From Martinezella tropici (lineage in GTDB: Bacteria > Pseudomonadota > Alphaproteobacteria > Rhizobiales > Rhizobiaceae), in NCBI GenBank assembly GCA_000799755.1, contig JUHI01000005.1, positions 62,001 to 126,000 of the forward strand: a stretch of 64,000 bases of DNA. Direction: 5' to 3'. Within the stretch, counting starts at the first letter, position 1; each line of letters begins with the position of its first letter. This document shows positions 33,920 to 44,591 of the stretch, one piece after another. Position numbers and translations under genes: made by a program. The notes beneath the pieces are model-generated. The model made no database searches and was not told the DNA's origin. It worked only from the letters and a program-made list of their open reading frames with translations.

Positions 33920-36619
33920 TCAGTACCACTGCTTGAACGCCCGCATGTAGAGCATCTTTGCCGTCTGGGCGACGATGCAGTAGCTCAGCAAAGTGCCGGC
34001 GAGCCACGGAAAATAGGACCAGGGAAGCGGCTGCAACCCGATGATCGTTCCAAAGGGAGAGAACGGGACATAGATGCCGATCGCCATGATCAAGGTGATC
34101 ATCAACATAACCGGCAGTGCGGCGGTACTCTGGACGAAGGGGATCTTCTGCGTCCTCAGCATGTGAACGACCAAGGTCTGCGACAGAAGACCTTCGATGA
34201 ACCATCCAGACTGGAAAAGCGTTTGATGTTCGGCAGAGTTCGCGCCAAAGACATACCACATCAGCGCAAATGTCGTCATGTCGAAGATGGACGAGGTCGG
34301 CCCGATCCAGATCATGAAACGGCTGATGTTCCTGGCATCCCATTTGCGTGGCTTGCGCAGGAATTCCTCATCCATCCGATCCCATGGCAAGGAGAGCTGG
34401 GAGATATCATACATCAGGTTCTGCACCAGCAGCTGGGTGGCAAGCATCGGCAGGAACGGAATGAAGGCGCTTGCAACCAGAACCGAGAATACATTCCCGA
34501 AGTTGGAGCTTGCCGTCATGTTGAGGTACTTCATGATATTGCCGAAGGTTTCGCGACCCTGGATCACGCCCTCTTCGAGCACCATGAGGCTCTTTTCCAG
34601 CAGAATAATATCAGCGGATTCCTTGGCGATATCGGCACCGCTGTCGACGGAGATGCCGACATCCGCATCCCTCAATGCCGGCGCATCGTTGATGCCATCG
34701 CCGAGAAAGCCGACAGTATGGCCATTCCGCTGAAGCGCCTTCAGCACGCGTGACTTCTGCAGCGGCGTCAGCTTGGCAAACACCGTGCGTGATTCCACCA
34801 GCGTCGCCAGTTCCTCCTCGCTCATCTTCTCAAGATCGCGACCGAGGACCGGCACGCCTGGCTCAAGCCCGACCTCCCGGCATATCTTGGCTGTCACGAC
34901 GGCATTGTCGCCGGTCAGAACCTTGACGGTAACGCCATGTTCCTTGAGGGCGCGGATGGCGGAAACCGCCGTCTCCTTCGGCGGATCAAGGAAGGTCAGG
35001 AAGCCACGGATGGTCAGGCTCTTCTCGATGCTGCCATTGTAGCGCTTTGCCTCCTCTTCCGGCCCGATCTCCTTTGTCGCCACGATCAGCACGCGGAAGC
35101 CATCTTCATTATAGGCGCGGGACAGATCCACCAGCTGCCGGCGACGCTCGTCATCCAGGAGCTTGATGTCCGAGCCGTCGCGATAATGCGTCGAGATCGC
35201 AAGCATCTCTTCGACCGCGCCCTTGCAGACGAGAAGATGTTTCCGGTCACGCCCCTCGACGATGATGGACAGGCGCCGACGCACGAAGTCGAACGGCAAC
35301 TCGTCGACCTTCGTGTAATCCACCATCTTAGTGATGTCGGATTTTTCCGTTGCGAAACGGACAACGGCCTGGTCCATCAGGTTGCGCATGCCGCTTTGAT
35401 GATGGCTGTTCAGCCAAGCCAGCGACAGAACATCCTCATCGGCGCGTCCGTTTACATCGACATGATGTTCGAGGATGATGCGATCCTGCGTGAGCGTGCC
35501 GGTCTTGTCGGTGCACAGGATGTCCATCGCGCCGAAATTCTGAACAGCGTTGAGCCGCTTCACCACGACCTTGCGCTTGGCCATCGAAACAGCGCCCTTC
35601 GCCAAGTTCGACGAGACGATCATAGGCAGCATTTCCGGCGTCAGCCCCACGGCCACCGCAACGGCAAACAGGAAAGCATCCATCCAGTTGCCCTTGGTGA
35701 AGCCGTTGATGAGGAAGACGACGGGAACCATGACCAGCATGAAACGGATCAGCAGCAGGCTGACGCTGTTCACGCCGCGGTCGAACGAGGTCTGCGCCCT
35801 CGTACCGACGATCGACTTGGCAAGAGACCCGAAATAGGTGCGGGGGCCGGTGGCAACGACAAGTGCCGTGGCGGTGCCGCTCACCACATTTGTGCCCATG
35901 AAGCAGATATTGGGAAGATCCAGAAGATCGACGCGCTCGGAAACCACCGCGATCGCCGACTTCTCCGCGACAGCGCCGAGCGTATCGTATTTCTCGACCG
36001 GGAGCGCCTCCCCCGTCAGCACAGCCTGGCTGACGAAGAGATCGCGGGATTCGATCAGCCGCACATCGGCCGGGATCATGTCCCCGGCCGAGAGCTGGAC
36101 GACATCCCCAGCCACCAGATTGCGCATCGGGATTTCAATGCGTTCCGGCTTGATATCGTAGCGATGGCGTCGCAAGACCGTGGCGGTGGTGCGCACCATG
36201 GCCTTCAAGGCTTCCGCCGCCTTCGCGGACCTGTATTCCTGCCAGAAACGCAGCAGCGCGCTGATCGTTACCATCGTAACGATAATGGCAACGCCTGTGA
36301 TGTCGGGATCGTCGCCCGACTGAAGCGGCAGCCAGTAGTCCGTAAAGAAGGAAATGGCCGCGAGCATCAGCAATACGCCGATGAAGGGATTCTTGAAGGC
36401 CAGAAGCAACTGAATGATGGCATGCGGCGGTTTGTCATGCGCCACTTCATTGGCGCCATCACGCACCAGGCGCTCTCCGGCTTCCTTGTGCGTGATGCCG
36501 TCCACGCGACTTGCCACGTTCGCGAGCGTCGCATCGAGGCTGTTTTGCGCCTCGATAATCGCTCTCATCGACAGCCGCCTGCTGTCTTTCAACTCGGTCT
36601 TCTTGTCGATTATTTTCAT
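33920..36619 (-). CDS. mgtA: magnesium-translocating P-type ATPase
   Basis: A P3B-type ATPase of 899 residues, the same length as MgtA. The ATG at 36619 follows GGAGG. Seen are the actuator motif TGEALP (202-207), the membrane motif GLTPEMLPMIVSSNLAKGA near 325-343, the phosphorylation site DKTGTLT with Asp371, and the hinge GDGINDAPALRDADVG. About ten hydrophobic segments are arranged as 2+2+6. MgtA brings Mg2+ in from the periplasm when magnesium is low. The gene stands alone; I could not recognise a known Mg2+-sensing leader in the 246 bp upstream. Confidence 0.9.
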   Translation of the reverse strand: MKIIDKKTELKDSRRLSMRAIIEAQNSLDATLANVASRVDGITHKEAGERLVRDGANEVAHDKPPHAIIQLLLAFKNPFIGVLLMLAAISFFTDYWLPLQSGDDPDITGVAIIVTMVTISALLRFWQEYRSAKAAEALKAMVRTTATVLRRHRYDIKPERIEIPMRNLVAGDVVQLSAGDMIPADVRLIESRDLFVSQAVLTGEALPVEKYDTLGAVAEKSAIAVVSERVDLLDLPNICFMGTNVVSGTATALVVATGPRTYFGSLAKSIVGTRAQTSFDRGVNSVSLLLIRFMLVMVPVVFLINGFTKGNWMDAFLFAVAVAVGLTPEMLPMIVSSNLAKGAVSMAKRKVVVKRLNAVQNFGAMDILCTDKTGTLTQDRIILEHHVDVNGRADEDVLSLAWLNSHHQSGMRNLMDQAVVRFATEKSDITKMVDYTKVDELPFDFVRRRLSIIVEGRDRKHLLVCKGAVEEMLAISTHYRDGSDIKLLDDERRRQLVDLSRAYNEDGFRVLIVATKEIGPEEEAKRYNGSIEKSLTIRGFLTFLDPPKETAVSAIRALKEHGVTVKVLTGDNAVVTAKICREVGLEPGVPVLGRDLEKMSEEELATLVESRTVFAKLTPLQKSRVLKALQRNGHTVGFLGDGINDAPALRDADVGISVDSGADIAKESADIILLEKSLMVLEEGVIQGRETFGNIMKYLNMTASSNFGNVFSVLVASAFIPFLPMLATQLLVQNLMYDISQLSLPWDRMDEEFLRKPRKWDARNISRFMIWIGPTSSIFDMTTFALMWYVFGANSAEHQTLFQSGWFIEGLLSQTLVVHMLRTQKIPFVQSTAALPVMLMITLIMAIGIYVPFSPFGTIIGLQPLPWSYFPWLAGTLLSYCIVAQTAKMLYMRAFKQWY

Positions 36620-36865
36620 GATTGTGCCTCCTGCCGCTACAAGGCGGGCACGATGCATCACGCTCGATCGAAGACGCGCGACGACGTGCCCAACCCGCAT
36701 GACGCGGTCGGGTTCGATATTGCAACTTTCATTGAGAGAGCTCGCCGCAGTCGGTGAAAATCAACGGTTGCGACGCGCAAGAATATGCTCATGTCCACGA
36801 GATCCTCTTGAGATCCCGCTATAGATAATCATGCAGAAAAGGTGGTAACGTGGGTGACCGGCCGT

Positions 36866-37162
36866 TCAACCAGCTTCGATGATCCGAAGACGCCGCGACG
36901 TCAGCATCACCATCAGCCTATCAAAGGCGGTGGTCACCCATCGCAATCCTATCTCATCGTCCGTCAGCTGCCATCGCATCTCGAGGCGACCAGTGCCAGA
37001 GTTGACGTGCCAATGTGCGTAAAGGTGCTGTCGCGGAACTGGTGAAGCTACGACCGTAGCTCGCAGCTTCGACGGAGACAAGTCGTTGGCCCGGCTTGTA
37101 GCGGAACTCAGCGGAAACTTGACGATGTTCGAACGAGGGAACTTCTGAAATTCATAGGTCAC
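36866..37162 (-). CDS. small hypothetical protein
   Basis: An ORF of 98 residues with a GTG start at 37162 and GGGAG seven bases upstream. The C-terminal half has HWHVNSGTGRLEMRWQL, then DDEIGLRW, and ends in a basic helix (RLMVMLTSRRLRI). It resembles, from memory, small rhizobial proteins with an RWH..TGRLE.RW motif of unknown function, but I cannot assign a family. It is upstream of mgtA in the same direction, 246 bp away. Confidence 0.45.
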   Translation of the reverse strand: MTYEFQKFPRSNIVKFPLSSATSRANDLSPSKLRATVVASPVPRQHLYAHWHVNSGTGRLEMRWQLTDDEIGLRWVTTAFDRLMVMLTSRRLRIIEAG

Positions 37163-37971
37163 GGTTAATCTCCCGTTCGGTCGCGGCCTGAAGGGAGCTA
37201 TTCGATCACTGCATTTCAGGGATCAAGCAAACCGGCAGACCGAGACCAATACTTCTCATTCGCACCCCTCCCGACAAACCCACAGGCTTGATCAAGGAGA
37301 CGATGACGTTCGATGAATCGCATATTACGATTTTGAGAAAATGGCCTAGTCCAACCTAGACAGGTACGCGTTATAGGTGCTGACCTGTGTTGTCAATAGT
37401 CCCGTGCTTCGATCATCACATGTTGTCGCGATGCAATCGGTATTGACGATGGATCGCTATTTCCAGTCCTTGCTCCATTCGAGGCTTTGCTGAGAAACTG
37501 CCTGGCCGCCTTCGTATTGCACACCGAGGGAAAAGGCATCGTTCCCGTCAGCTTTATGCGAAGGCAACTTGTGCCCTTGCTGACGAAAATTGAGCCCTAG
37601 AGCCGCTAATCTTGAAATTGGCCGCCTTTAACAGATCCGATTCTCAACTCCTTAGCGCCATTACACCGTCACACGGCTCTCTTGAAATGACGCCAATGCA
37701 TATCAGCACGCGCGGCTTGCAACAGCAAAGCAGAGCCGAATGCAAACACGACGCCTACGGCGCTCTGAACAATCCGTGCTTCCTTGGAGGACAGCAAGCT
37801 GGCGGACGGCCACATCGTCGGCAACCTCTTCCGGCAAGGATAGTTTCCTCATTTCAACGCCGTACAGATGACCCCTCTGGGCATCAACCCGCTACGACCT
37901 TCTCTTCAAAAACCTCAATAAAATTGCGTCCTCACAATTCCCTCTTGCCAAACTATCGATAATATCTATTT
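37163..37971. other. long gap before the bio operon
   Basis: About 809 bp. At 37302 a short ORF of 18 codons (MTFDESHITILRKWPSPT) follows AAGGAG, but it is too short to support. A plus-strand ORF at 37612-37962 has unremarkable composition and no recognised domain. The last 50 bases are AT-rich and hold the bio promoter. Confidence 0.35.
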
Positions 37972-37981
37972 TTATCTATAA
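37972..37981. promoter_or_regulatory. BioR box of the bio operon
   Basis: The sequence TTATCTATAA is the exact palindromic BioR box (TTATMKATAA) described for biotin operons of alphaproteobacteria. It lies 23 bp before the bioB start, where a bound GntR-type BioR would block transcription when biotin is plentiful. The bioR gene itself was not recognised in the window. Confidence 0.75.
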
Positions 37982-38004
37982 TTTGACAACGGAGCCGCGT
38001 TATC

Positions 38005-39006
38005 ATGAAAGAATCGGGTGCAACTTCACCATTTCCTATCCAAGCCGGATCCGCCGGTATGCCAATTTCCATACAACAAGCAAAAATTATCTATAATTTA
38101 CCATTCAATGATCTGCTCTTCCGAGCTCAGACGATCCATCGCTTACATTTCGATCCAAATATGGTGCAGATGAGCCGGCTTCTGTCGATCAAAACGGGTG
38201 GGTGCGCCGAAGATTGCGGTTATTGCAGCCAGTCCGCCCACTATCCGACCGGCTTGAAGGCATCGAAGCTGATGGAAGTCGAACGCGTTCTCACTGAAGC
38301 GCGCAAGGCCAAGGATGCGGGCGCGACGCGTTACTGCATGGGCGCTGCGTGGCGCAGTCCAAAAGACCGCGATATGGACACGCTGGTCGCCATGGTAGAG
38401 GGGGTGAGGGCGCTCGGCATGGAAAGCTGCATGACGCTCGGCATGTTGACCGAAGCCCAAGCAGGTAAGCTTGCGGAGGCTGGTCTCGACTATTACAACC
38501 ACAATATCGACACGTCCGAGCGTTTCTATTCGGAGGTCATCACCACCCGAAGCTTCGAAGACCGGCTCGATACGCTCGCAACCGTGCGCATGGCCGGCAT
38601 CAAGGTATGTGCCGGCGGAATCCTCGGCATGGGTGAGACAGTCGATGACCGGATCTCGATGCTCTTGACCCTGGCAACCCTGCCAGTGCCGCCGGAAAGC
38701 GTGCCGATCAACCAGCTCATTCCCATTCCCGGTTCGAAGCTTGAGGATGCAGCGCCCGTCGATCCGATCGACTTCATCCGCCTGATCGCGCTGGCACGCA
38801 TCCTGATGCCGACTTCGCATCTGCGGCTTTCGGCTGGGCGCACCGAGATGAGCGACGAAATGCAGGCGCTCTGTTTCTTCGCCGGTGCCAACTCCATCTT
38901 TGTCGGCGACACGCTGCTGACGGCAGACAACCCGGACGACGATCACGACACGGCGCTCTTCCGCCGCCTCGGCCTCTCTCCCATGCCATTGGAGCCGGCG
39001 GTGTGA
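38005..39006 (+). CDS. bioB: biotin synthase
   Basis: A radical-SAM enzyme of 333 residues that inserts sulfur into dethiobiotin, the last step of biotin synthesis. The [4Fe-4S] motif is CAEDCGYC (Cys67, Cys71, Cys74), followed by QSAHYPTG. Also seen are YNHNIDTSE and the cluster-II Arg region in [11 protein letters not shown]. The N-terminus has about 20 extra residues before the family core. The first gene of bioBFDAZ; its 3' end overlaps bioF. A second BioR-like box lies inside codons 28-31. Confidence 0.95.
   Translation: MKESGATSPFPIQAGSAGMPISIQQAKIIYNLPFNDLLFRAQTIHRLHFDPNMVQMSRLLSIKTGGCAEDCGYCSQSAHYPTGLKASKLMEVERVLTEARKAKDAGATRYCMGAAWRSPKDRDMDTLVAMVEGVRALGMESCMTLGMLTEAQAGKLAEAGLDYYNHNIDTSERFYSEVITTRSFEDRLDTLATVRMAGIKVCAGGILGMGETVDDRISMLLTLATLPVPPESVPINQLIPIPGSKLEDAAPVDPIDFIRLIALARILMPTSHLRLSAGRTEMSDEMQALCFFAGANSIFVGDTLLTADNPDDDHDTALFRRLGLSPMPLEPAV
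38087..38096. promoter_or_regulatory. second BioR-like box inside bioB
   Basis: TTATCTATAA occurs again, 115 bp after the promoter box, inside bioB codons 28-31 (encoding Ile-Ile-Tyr-Asn). It is identical over ten bases to the upstream box. It could strengthen repression by looping or roadblock, or be a coding coincidence. Confidence 0.45.
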
Positions 39007-40145
39007 CGGCGATGGTTTCGGATCATGCCACCGCGCTTGAGCACTTGCGGCGCAAAGCGCGGTTGCGCAGCCTGACGCCACTGCGTGGTGTGGACTTTAC
39101 GTCCAACGATTTTATCGCACTTGCGGGCGCACCACGTCTCAAGGCGGCGATCATGGCAGCGATGGAGCGCGGCGTTCCAGCCGGCGCAGGCGGCTCGCGC
39201 CTCTTGCGTGGCAACCATCCGGAACATGAAGCGCTTGAGCTGGAAGCCGCCGATTTTTTCGGTGCGGAACGCGTGCTTTATTTCGGTAGCGGCTATGCCG
39301 CCAATTCCGCGCTTTTCTCGACCTTGCCGCGGCGTGAGGACTTGATCGTTCATGATGCGCTCATTCACGCCAGCGCCCACGAGGGTATTGCAGCCAGCAA
39401 GGCGGCGGCCATCAACATCGTCCACAACGACGCGAACGCATTCGATGAGGCGATCCGAAACTGGCGCAAGAACGGCGGCAGAGGCCGCCCTTGGCTTGCG
39501 GTCGAGAGCCTCTATTCCATGGATGGCGACAGAGCCCCGCTTGCCGCCCTCGCCGATATTGCTGACCGCCACGACGGATTTCTGGTGATTGACGAAGCCC
39601 ATGCCACGGGTGTTTTCGGTGCTGGCGGCAGAGGATTGGCGGCGGGGTTGGAGGGCCGTGAAAACGTCCTTGTCCTCCATACCTGCGGCAAGGCTCTGGG
39701 CGTAGCGGGAGCCTTGCTTGCGGCCCCCCGCATGCTCGCGGATTATCTCGTCAACCGCGCCCGCGCCTTCATCTATTCCACCGCACCCTCGCCTCTTATG
39801 GCGGCGGCCGTGCGCGAGGCCTTGCAAATGGTGGAGGACGAACCCGAGCGCCGCGAGGCTCTGAAACATCGGGTCGCCTTTGTCGGTGACGCAGTGAAAG
39901 GCCGCTTCGGCATAAAGCCCAGTGGATCGCAGATCCAGCCGGTCATCATCGGCGACAATGCGCGCACGGTACGAATTGCCGAAACTCTTCAGACACAAGG
40001 GTTCGACATCCGGGCGATCCGCCCGCCGACCGTATCGGAGGGTACCGCGCGCCTGCGCCTGTCGATCACACTTAACGTCGACATGGAGCAGATTGCGCAC
40101 ATGTTGGATTGCCTTGCCACCGTCATGGAGGAACACAGGAAATGA
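39003..40145 (+). CDS. bioF: 8-amino-7-oxononanoate synthase
   Basis: A PLP enzyme of 380 residues that joins pimeloyl thioester and L-alanine. Landmarks are [45 protein letters not shown] and the PLP Lys in [15 protein letters not shown] start at 39003 overlaps the bioB stop (GTGTGA); an ATG three codons later is an alternative. It overlaps bioD by 4 bp. Confidence 0.93.
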   Translation: MTAMVSDHATALEHLRRKARLRSLTPLRGVDFTSNDFIALAGAPRLKAAIMAAMERGVPAGAGGSRLLRGNHPEHEALELEAADFFGAERVLYFGSGYAANSALFSTLPRREDLIVHDALIHASAHEGIAASKAAAINIVHNDANAFDEAIRNWRKNGGRGRPWLAVESLYSMDGDRAPLAALADIADRHDGFLVIDEAHATGVFGAGGRGLAAGLEGRENVLVLHTCGKALGVAGALLAAPRMLADYLVNRARAFIYSTAPSPLMAAAVREALQMVEDEPERREALKHRVAFVGDAVKGRFGIKPSGSQIQPVIIGDNARTVRIAETLQTQGFDIRAIRPPTVSEGTARLRLSITLNVDMEQIAHMLDCLATVMEEHRK

Positions 40146-40780
40146 CCGCCCGCTTCGTAGTGACCGGTACGGATACCGGTATCGGCAAAACCGTATTTGC
40201 CGCAGCGCTTACCGGTGCGCTCAATGCCCGATACTGGAAGCCCGTGCAATCCGGACTGGAGGGCGACACGGACAGCGACACGGTCGCCCGATTGAGCGGG
40301 CTCCCTGCTGAATATATCCTCCCGGAAGCCTACCGCCTTTCCACCCCTGTCTCGCCGCATCTTTCGGCGCGTCTCGATGGCGTGGAAATCGACCCGGTCC
40401 GGCTTGAGCCGCCGGCCGGTCGCGGTCCGCTGGTCATCGAGGGAGCCGGCGGCCTGCTGGTCCCGCTTGGCAAAGACGCCGTCTTTGCTGACGTCTTCGC
40501 CCGCTGGCGCATCCCCGTCATTCTCTGCGCCCGAACATCGCTTGGCACCATCAATCACACACTGCTGTCCATCGAAGCGCTGCGCAGCCGCAACATTCCC
40601 ATTTGCGGCGTAGCTTTCATCGGCGCGGAAAATGCCGACACCCAGGCGACCATCGCGGCCATCGGGCAAGTCAAGGTGTTGGGCCGGCTGCCCCTGCTGG
40701 AAGAGCTGACCAGTGAGACCTTGCGCCGTGACTTTGGCGAGAACTTCGACATAGCGTCTCTGATCGAGGCGCACGCATGA
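40142..40780 (+). CDS. bioD: dethiobiotin synthetase
   Basis: An ATP-dependent carboxylase of 212 residues that closes the ureido ring. The P-loop GTDTGIGKT lies at residues 9-17, and [10 protein letters not shown] follows in the middle, both diagnostic for BioD. The ATG overlaps the bioF stop (ATGA) and the 3' end overlaps bioA in the same way, so the enzymes should be made in step. Confidence 0.93.
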   Translation: MTARFVVTGTDTGIGKTVFAAALTGALNARYWKPVQSGLEGDTDSDTVARLSGLPAEYILPEAYRLSTPVSPHLSARLDGVEIDPVRLEPPAGRGPLVIEGAGGLLVPLGKDAVFADVFARWRIPVILCARTSLGTINHTLLSIEALRSRNIPICGVAFIGAENADTQATIAAIGQVKVLGRLPLLEELTSETLRRDFGENFDIASLIEAHA

Positions 40781-42048
40781 CCCCCTCACCCGTTTGGCAT
40801 CCCTTCACGCAGCATGCACTCGAACCGCCGATGAAGCGCATCGTCGCCACGGAAGGTGCCTATTTGTTCGACGAGGACGGCAATCGAATCCTCGACGCCA
40901 TCTCGTCATGGTGGGTGATCACCCACGGCCATCGCCATCCCGGCATCATGGCTGCAATCCGCAAGGCAACAGAGACCTACGACCAGATCATCTTCGCCGA
41001 ATTTACCCACGAACCTGCAGAGGTCCTCGCTTCACATCTGCTCGCCTTTGCGCCCCCCGGACTGAAACATGTCTTCTACTCGGACAGCGGATCGACGGCA
41101 GTCGAGGTGGCAATCAAGATGGCGCTCGGCACGTTCCACAATCGCGGCATCGCGCGTGACCGCATCGTCGTGATGGAGCACGGCTATCATGGTGACACGA
41201 TAGGCACCATGTCGGCGGGAGAGCGCGGCGTGTTCAATGCGCCCTTCGAGCCGCTGCTGTTCGGGGTCGACCGCCTTCCCTTCCCCGAACCGGGTCGGGA
41301 GCAGGAGACGCTCGACGCGTTCGAATCTATCTGCCGCTCAGGAAAGGCCGCCGCCATTCTGATCGAGCCGCTGGTGCTTGGCGCAGGTGGCATGAAAATC
41401 TACGGAAGCAGCGTGCTGTCCTCTCTGAAGGGAATCGCTGGCCGATATGGCTGCCTATTCATTGCCGATGAGGTGATGACCGGCTGGGGTCGTACCGGAA
41501 CGCGCTTTGCTTGCGTACAGGCGGATGTAATTCCGGATATTCTTTGCACCTCGAAGGGCCTGACCGGAGGTGCCCTGCCGCTGGCGGCAACCCTTTGCAC
41601 ACAAGAGATTTTTGAGGCTCATCTGTCTCGCGACCGGCGCAAGACCTTCTTCCATTCGAGTTCTTACACTGCCAATGCAATCGCTTGTGCGGCGGCTGTC
41701 GCCAATCTGCAGGTCTGGCAGGACGAACCGGTCGAAACCCGGATAGCAGAGCTTGCAGGGCTACACACCCAACATCTTCGGCGCTTCGAGGGCGACCTGA
41801 GATTTGTAAACGTCAGGCAATGCGGAACGATCGCCGCCTTCGATCTTGCCGTACCTTCCGGCGGCTACCTCGCCGAAGTGGGGCCGCGCATGCGCAGGCT
41901 GTTTCGCGAACGCGGGCTGCTTTTACGTCCGCTCGGAAACGTCATCTACCTGATGCCGCCCTATTGCACGAACAGCAAAGACATCGCGACCGCCTATGAC
42001 ACGATCGATGAAGTCGCCTCGCTTGTCCTGAAGGAGACCGGATCTTGA
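40777..42048 (+). CDS. bioA: adenosylmethionine-8-amino-7-oxononanoate aminotransferase
   Basis: A class III PLP aminotransferase of 423 residues that makes 7,8-diaminononanoate using S-adenosylmethionine as amino donor. Features are [14 protein letters not shown] near the N-terminus, [26 protein letters not shown] and the PLP Lys in [13 protein letters not shown]. The two Trp (ISSWW) are typical of BioA. It overlaps bioD and bioZ. Confidence 0.93.
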   Translation: MTPSPVWHPFTQHALEPPMKRIVATEGAYLFDEDGNRILDAISSWWVITHGHRHPGIMAAIRKATETYDQIIFAEFTHEPAEVLASHLLAFAPPGLKHVFYSDSGSTAVEVAIKMALGTFHNRGIARDRIVVMEHGYHGDTIGTMSAGERGVFNAPFEPLLFGVDRLPFPEPGREQETLDAFESICRSGKAAAILIEPLVLGAGGMKIYGSSVLSSLKGIAGRYGCLFIADEVMTGWGRTGTRFACVQADVIPDILCTSKGLTGGALPLAATLCTQEIFEAHLSRDRRKTFFHSSSYTANAIACAAAVANLQVWQDEPVETRIAELAGLHTQHLRRFEGDLRFVNVRQCGTIAAFDLAVPSGGYLAEVGPRMRRLFRERGLLLRPLGNVIYLMPPYCTNSKDIATAYDTIDEVASLVLKETGS

Positions 42049-43031
42049 TGCCTCGCTCCTCCTGTCTTGCCGGATTTGGTCATGCCGTCCCATCCCGCAT
42101 CGTCCACAGTGCGGAAATTGAAAGCCGGCTCGGGCTCGAGGACGGCTGGATCGAAAGGCGGACCGGCATCCGATCCCGCTACTGGGCAACCGAGGGAGAG
42201 ACATTGAGTGACCTTGCAGCCGAAGCCGGGAAAATGGCTCTCGATGATGCTGGGATTGTGCCGAGCGAAATCGCCATGATCCTGCTGGCCACCTCCACGC
42301 CGGATCATCTCTTGCCGCCTTCGGCGCCGCTTCTGGCGTACAAGCTTGGCTTGCAAAATTCCGGAGCCATCGATCTCGCCGGAGCTTGCTCCGGCTTCCT
42401 TTACGCGCTGACGCTGGCGGACGGTTTCGTGCGGGCGCATGGGCGAGCGGTGCTCGTCGTCGCCGCCAACATTCTCAGTCGCCGCGTCAATCTGACCGAT
42501 CGCGCCAGCGCCGTTCTCTTTGCGGATGGCGCTGGCGCGGTCGTACTTGCGCCATGCGGTAATGATCAAAGCGGCCTTAGGGCGGCCGTTCTTGCTGCGG
42601 ATGGAAGCGGCTATGATCTGATCACCATCCCGTGCGGGGGCAGCAACAAGCCCTTTTCTCCGGAGATTTCGGCAGACCAAGTATTGATGACGATGCGGGA
42701 CGGACGCGAGGTTTTCTCTCGCGCCGTTGACCTGATGACGCGGACAGCACGGCAGGCGGTGACCGAGACTGGCTCAACGCTCTCCGCCATTGGTCGCTTC
42801 ATTCCACATCAGGCCAACCTCCGTCTTTGTCATGCCGTCCGCCAGAATCTGGAATTGGAGGAAAGGAAGCTTGTCAGCACGATTGCGGAATTCGGCAATT
42901 CTTCGGCCGCGACCATTCCCCTATCTCTTTCGATCGAAAGCCGTCTCAAACCGTTCAAACCGGGAGAACGCCTTCTGATGACCGCGGCCGGCGCAGGCTT
43001 GGCGGGCGGCGCCGTCATCTTTGACGCATAA
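42048..43031 (+). CDS. bioZ: BioZ, 3-oxoacyl-ACP synthase III-like enzyme of biotin synthesis
   Basis: A KAS III-fold protein of 327 residues with the triad Cys in [13 protein letters not shown], His in [10 protein letters not shown] and Asn in [11 protein letters not shown]. In rhizobia and Agrobacterium, BioZ replaces BioC/BioH by condensing a glutaryl thioester with malonyl-ACP to begin pimeloyl-ACP. Its place as the last gene of bioBFDAZ supports that over FabH. The ATG at 42048 overlaps the bioA stop (TGATG). Confidence 0.9.
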   Translation: MPRSSCLAGFGHAVPSRIVHSAEIESRLGLEDGWIERRTGIRSRYWATEGETLSDLAAEAGKMALDDAGIVPSEIAMILLATSTPDHLLPPSAPLLAYKLGLQNSGAIDLAGACSGFLYALTLADGFVRAHGRAVLVVAANILSRRVNLTDRASAVLFADGAGAVVLAPCGNDQSGLRAAVLAADGSGYDLITIPCGGSNKPFSPEISADQVLMTMRDGREVFSRAVDLMTRTARQAVTETGSTLSAIGRFIPHQANLRLCHAVRQNLELEERKLVSTIAEFGNSSAATIPLSLSIESRLKPFKPGERLLMTAAGAGLAGGAVIFDA

Positions 43032-43701
43032 ACCAACTCAGCGGGGCGATATTGCTGAGGAATTTGGCACCAGCCACGGTGCCCGAGGCCATTCGCCGTC
43101 TCGAGTCCCAGAGGCGACTGGCGAACTCCGCAGGGGTGTATGAGTCACCCTCGATGTTTTGGTACTTCGCAAAGCCGCACCTTGTCTCACCAGGACCATT
43201 CTGGATCGCGCCGAAGAAACGACGTCTGCGGGGGATCATGCAATTGAAGTGTTGGCATGGAGGAGGCGAACCAAGCATGCAATCGGATAATGCTATCCCC
43301 CTGCAACATGCCAGGCCTATTGAAGAAAATTGAAAACCTGCACGCGGTAAGTCCGTGCTTTCTATTTGCTGGCTGGCGGTCCGAATGGGAAGCGCCGACG
43401 GATCGCAATCACTGTGCAAGCCTCACTGCGTTGCATCATGGCAACCTGGAAGTCGCCGCCAATGTTCCTTTGCACCACGTGCTGGGGATAGGCCGAAAAG
43501 CCTCGCAGCACCTCGGTTAAGGAGCTCGCTTATCCTCGAACGGACTGCCCTAAGCTCGGATAAATTCGCCGCGAAGATGCGCGATGTACGAGCCCGCGGT
43601 CCTCGGAGACTTTCAAGACTTGCATCCTCAATCGAACGCAACCCGACCGACGTATCAATCGGATTGCCAACAGCGCAATTGCATTGAGTTTCGACCCGGG
43701 C
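43032..43701. other. gap without a supported gene
   Basis: About 670 bp between convergent bioZ and the amino-acid importer operon. A minus-strand frame at 43015-43419 has a protein-like segment (NIEGDSYTPAEFASRLWDSR) but no family or ribosome site; it could be a decayed gene. No clear terminator is seen. Confidence 0.3.
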
Positions 43702-44559
43702 CTACTTCGGGGTCACGTCGAAGCCGAACCACTTCTGCGACAGCCTTGCGATCGTGCCGTCAGCTTTTGCCGCGGCGATCGCGTCGTTGAACATGGCTTT
43801 GAGCTGGGTGTCGTCCTTGCGCAGCCCAACGGAACTGCCACGGCCGAGAAGACCACCCTGAAAGCGCGGACCGGTCACGGTCATATCTTCGTTGCCGGGC
43901 TTTGCTGCCGCTGTCGAAAGATAGGCCATCGACGCCATGATCAGATCGACGCGGCCGGCCTTCAGGTCAAGGTCATGCTGCTCGGTCGTCTTGTATTCAC
44001 GGATATCGGCCACGCCCTTCAGGTACTTGTCGAGGAAGGTCGCCGCAATCGATGCCGTCTGCACGCCGATCGTCTTGCCCTTGAGCATCGGTTCGAGTTG
44101 CTTCAACGCAGCGGCGGCACCCGCCTCGTTGGTTGCCAGCGAAAATACCTCACCCTTCATGGGCAGGTCGACAAGCGGGGAATCTTTCAGCGTCGCGAAG
44201 GTCTGGCCGGTTGTGCCGTAGGAATCGCTGAAGGCGATGACTTCCTCGCGCTTGGCGGTTGCCGACATGCCGGAGATGATGGCGTCGAATTTGCCCGCAT
44301 TCAAGGCAGGGATCATGCCGTCGAAAGGCTGGATGACGGTCGTGCACTCGACCTTCATGTGATCGCAGAGATACTTGATCAGTTCGATCTCATATCCGTC
44401 CAGACTGCCGTCCGCCTTGGTGAAATTCCAGGGGCGAAATGCGCCCTCGGTCGCGATCGTCACATGCGTCCACTTTTTGTCTTCCGCGCGCGCGATGCTT
44501 GCCGTTGCGAGCGTGGCGACCATCATGATCGCGCTCAGAAGTCCGGTCAGGTATTTCAT
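43702..44559 (-). CDS. polar amino-acid ABC transporter binding protein 2
   Basis: An exported family 3 binding protein of 285 residues. The ATG at 44559 follows GGGGAA. Signal peptide cleavage is near ARA-EDK; the mature part has IATEGAFRPWNFTKADG, DAIISGMSATAKRE and DLKAGRVDLIMAS, the pattern of lysine/arginine/ornithine and octopine/nopaline binders. It is the last gene of the seven-gene operon and the second binding protein in it. Confidence 0.85.
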   Translation of the reverse strand: MKYLTGLLSAIMMVATLATASIARAEDKKWTHVTIATEGAFRPWNFTKADGSLDGYEIELIKYLCDHMKVECTTVIQPFDGMIPALNAGKFDAIISGMSATAKREEVIAFSDSYGTTGQTFATLKDSPLVDLPMKGEVFSLATNEAGAAAALKQLEPMLKGKTIGVQTASIAATFLDKYLKGVADIREYKTTEQHDLDLKAGRVDLIMASMAYLSTAAAKPGNEDMTVTGPRFQGGLLGRGSSVGLRKDDTQLKAMFNDAIAAAKADGTIARLSQKWFGFDVTPK

Positions 44560-44591
44560 AATCGAGTTCCCCATTGTGATTGAGTTTGAAA

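Noticed and set aside
34937..36757. A 606-codon plus-strand ORF
   Set aside because: It lies fully antisense to mgtA, whose motifs are unmistakable; long antisense frames are expected in GC-rich genes.
36620..36865. Mg2+-sensing leader before mgtA
   Set aside because: No recognisable M-box or leader-peptide structure could be read by eye.
37612..37962. A 116-codon plus-strand ORF upstream of bioB
   Set aside because: No ribosome site, no domain, and a composition unlike neighbouring genes.
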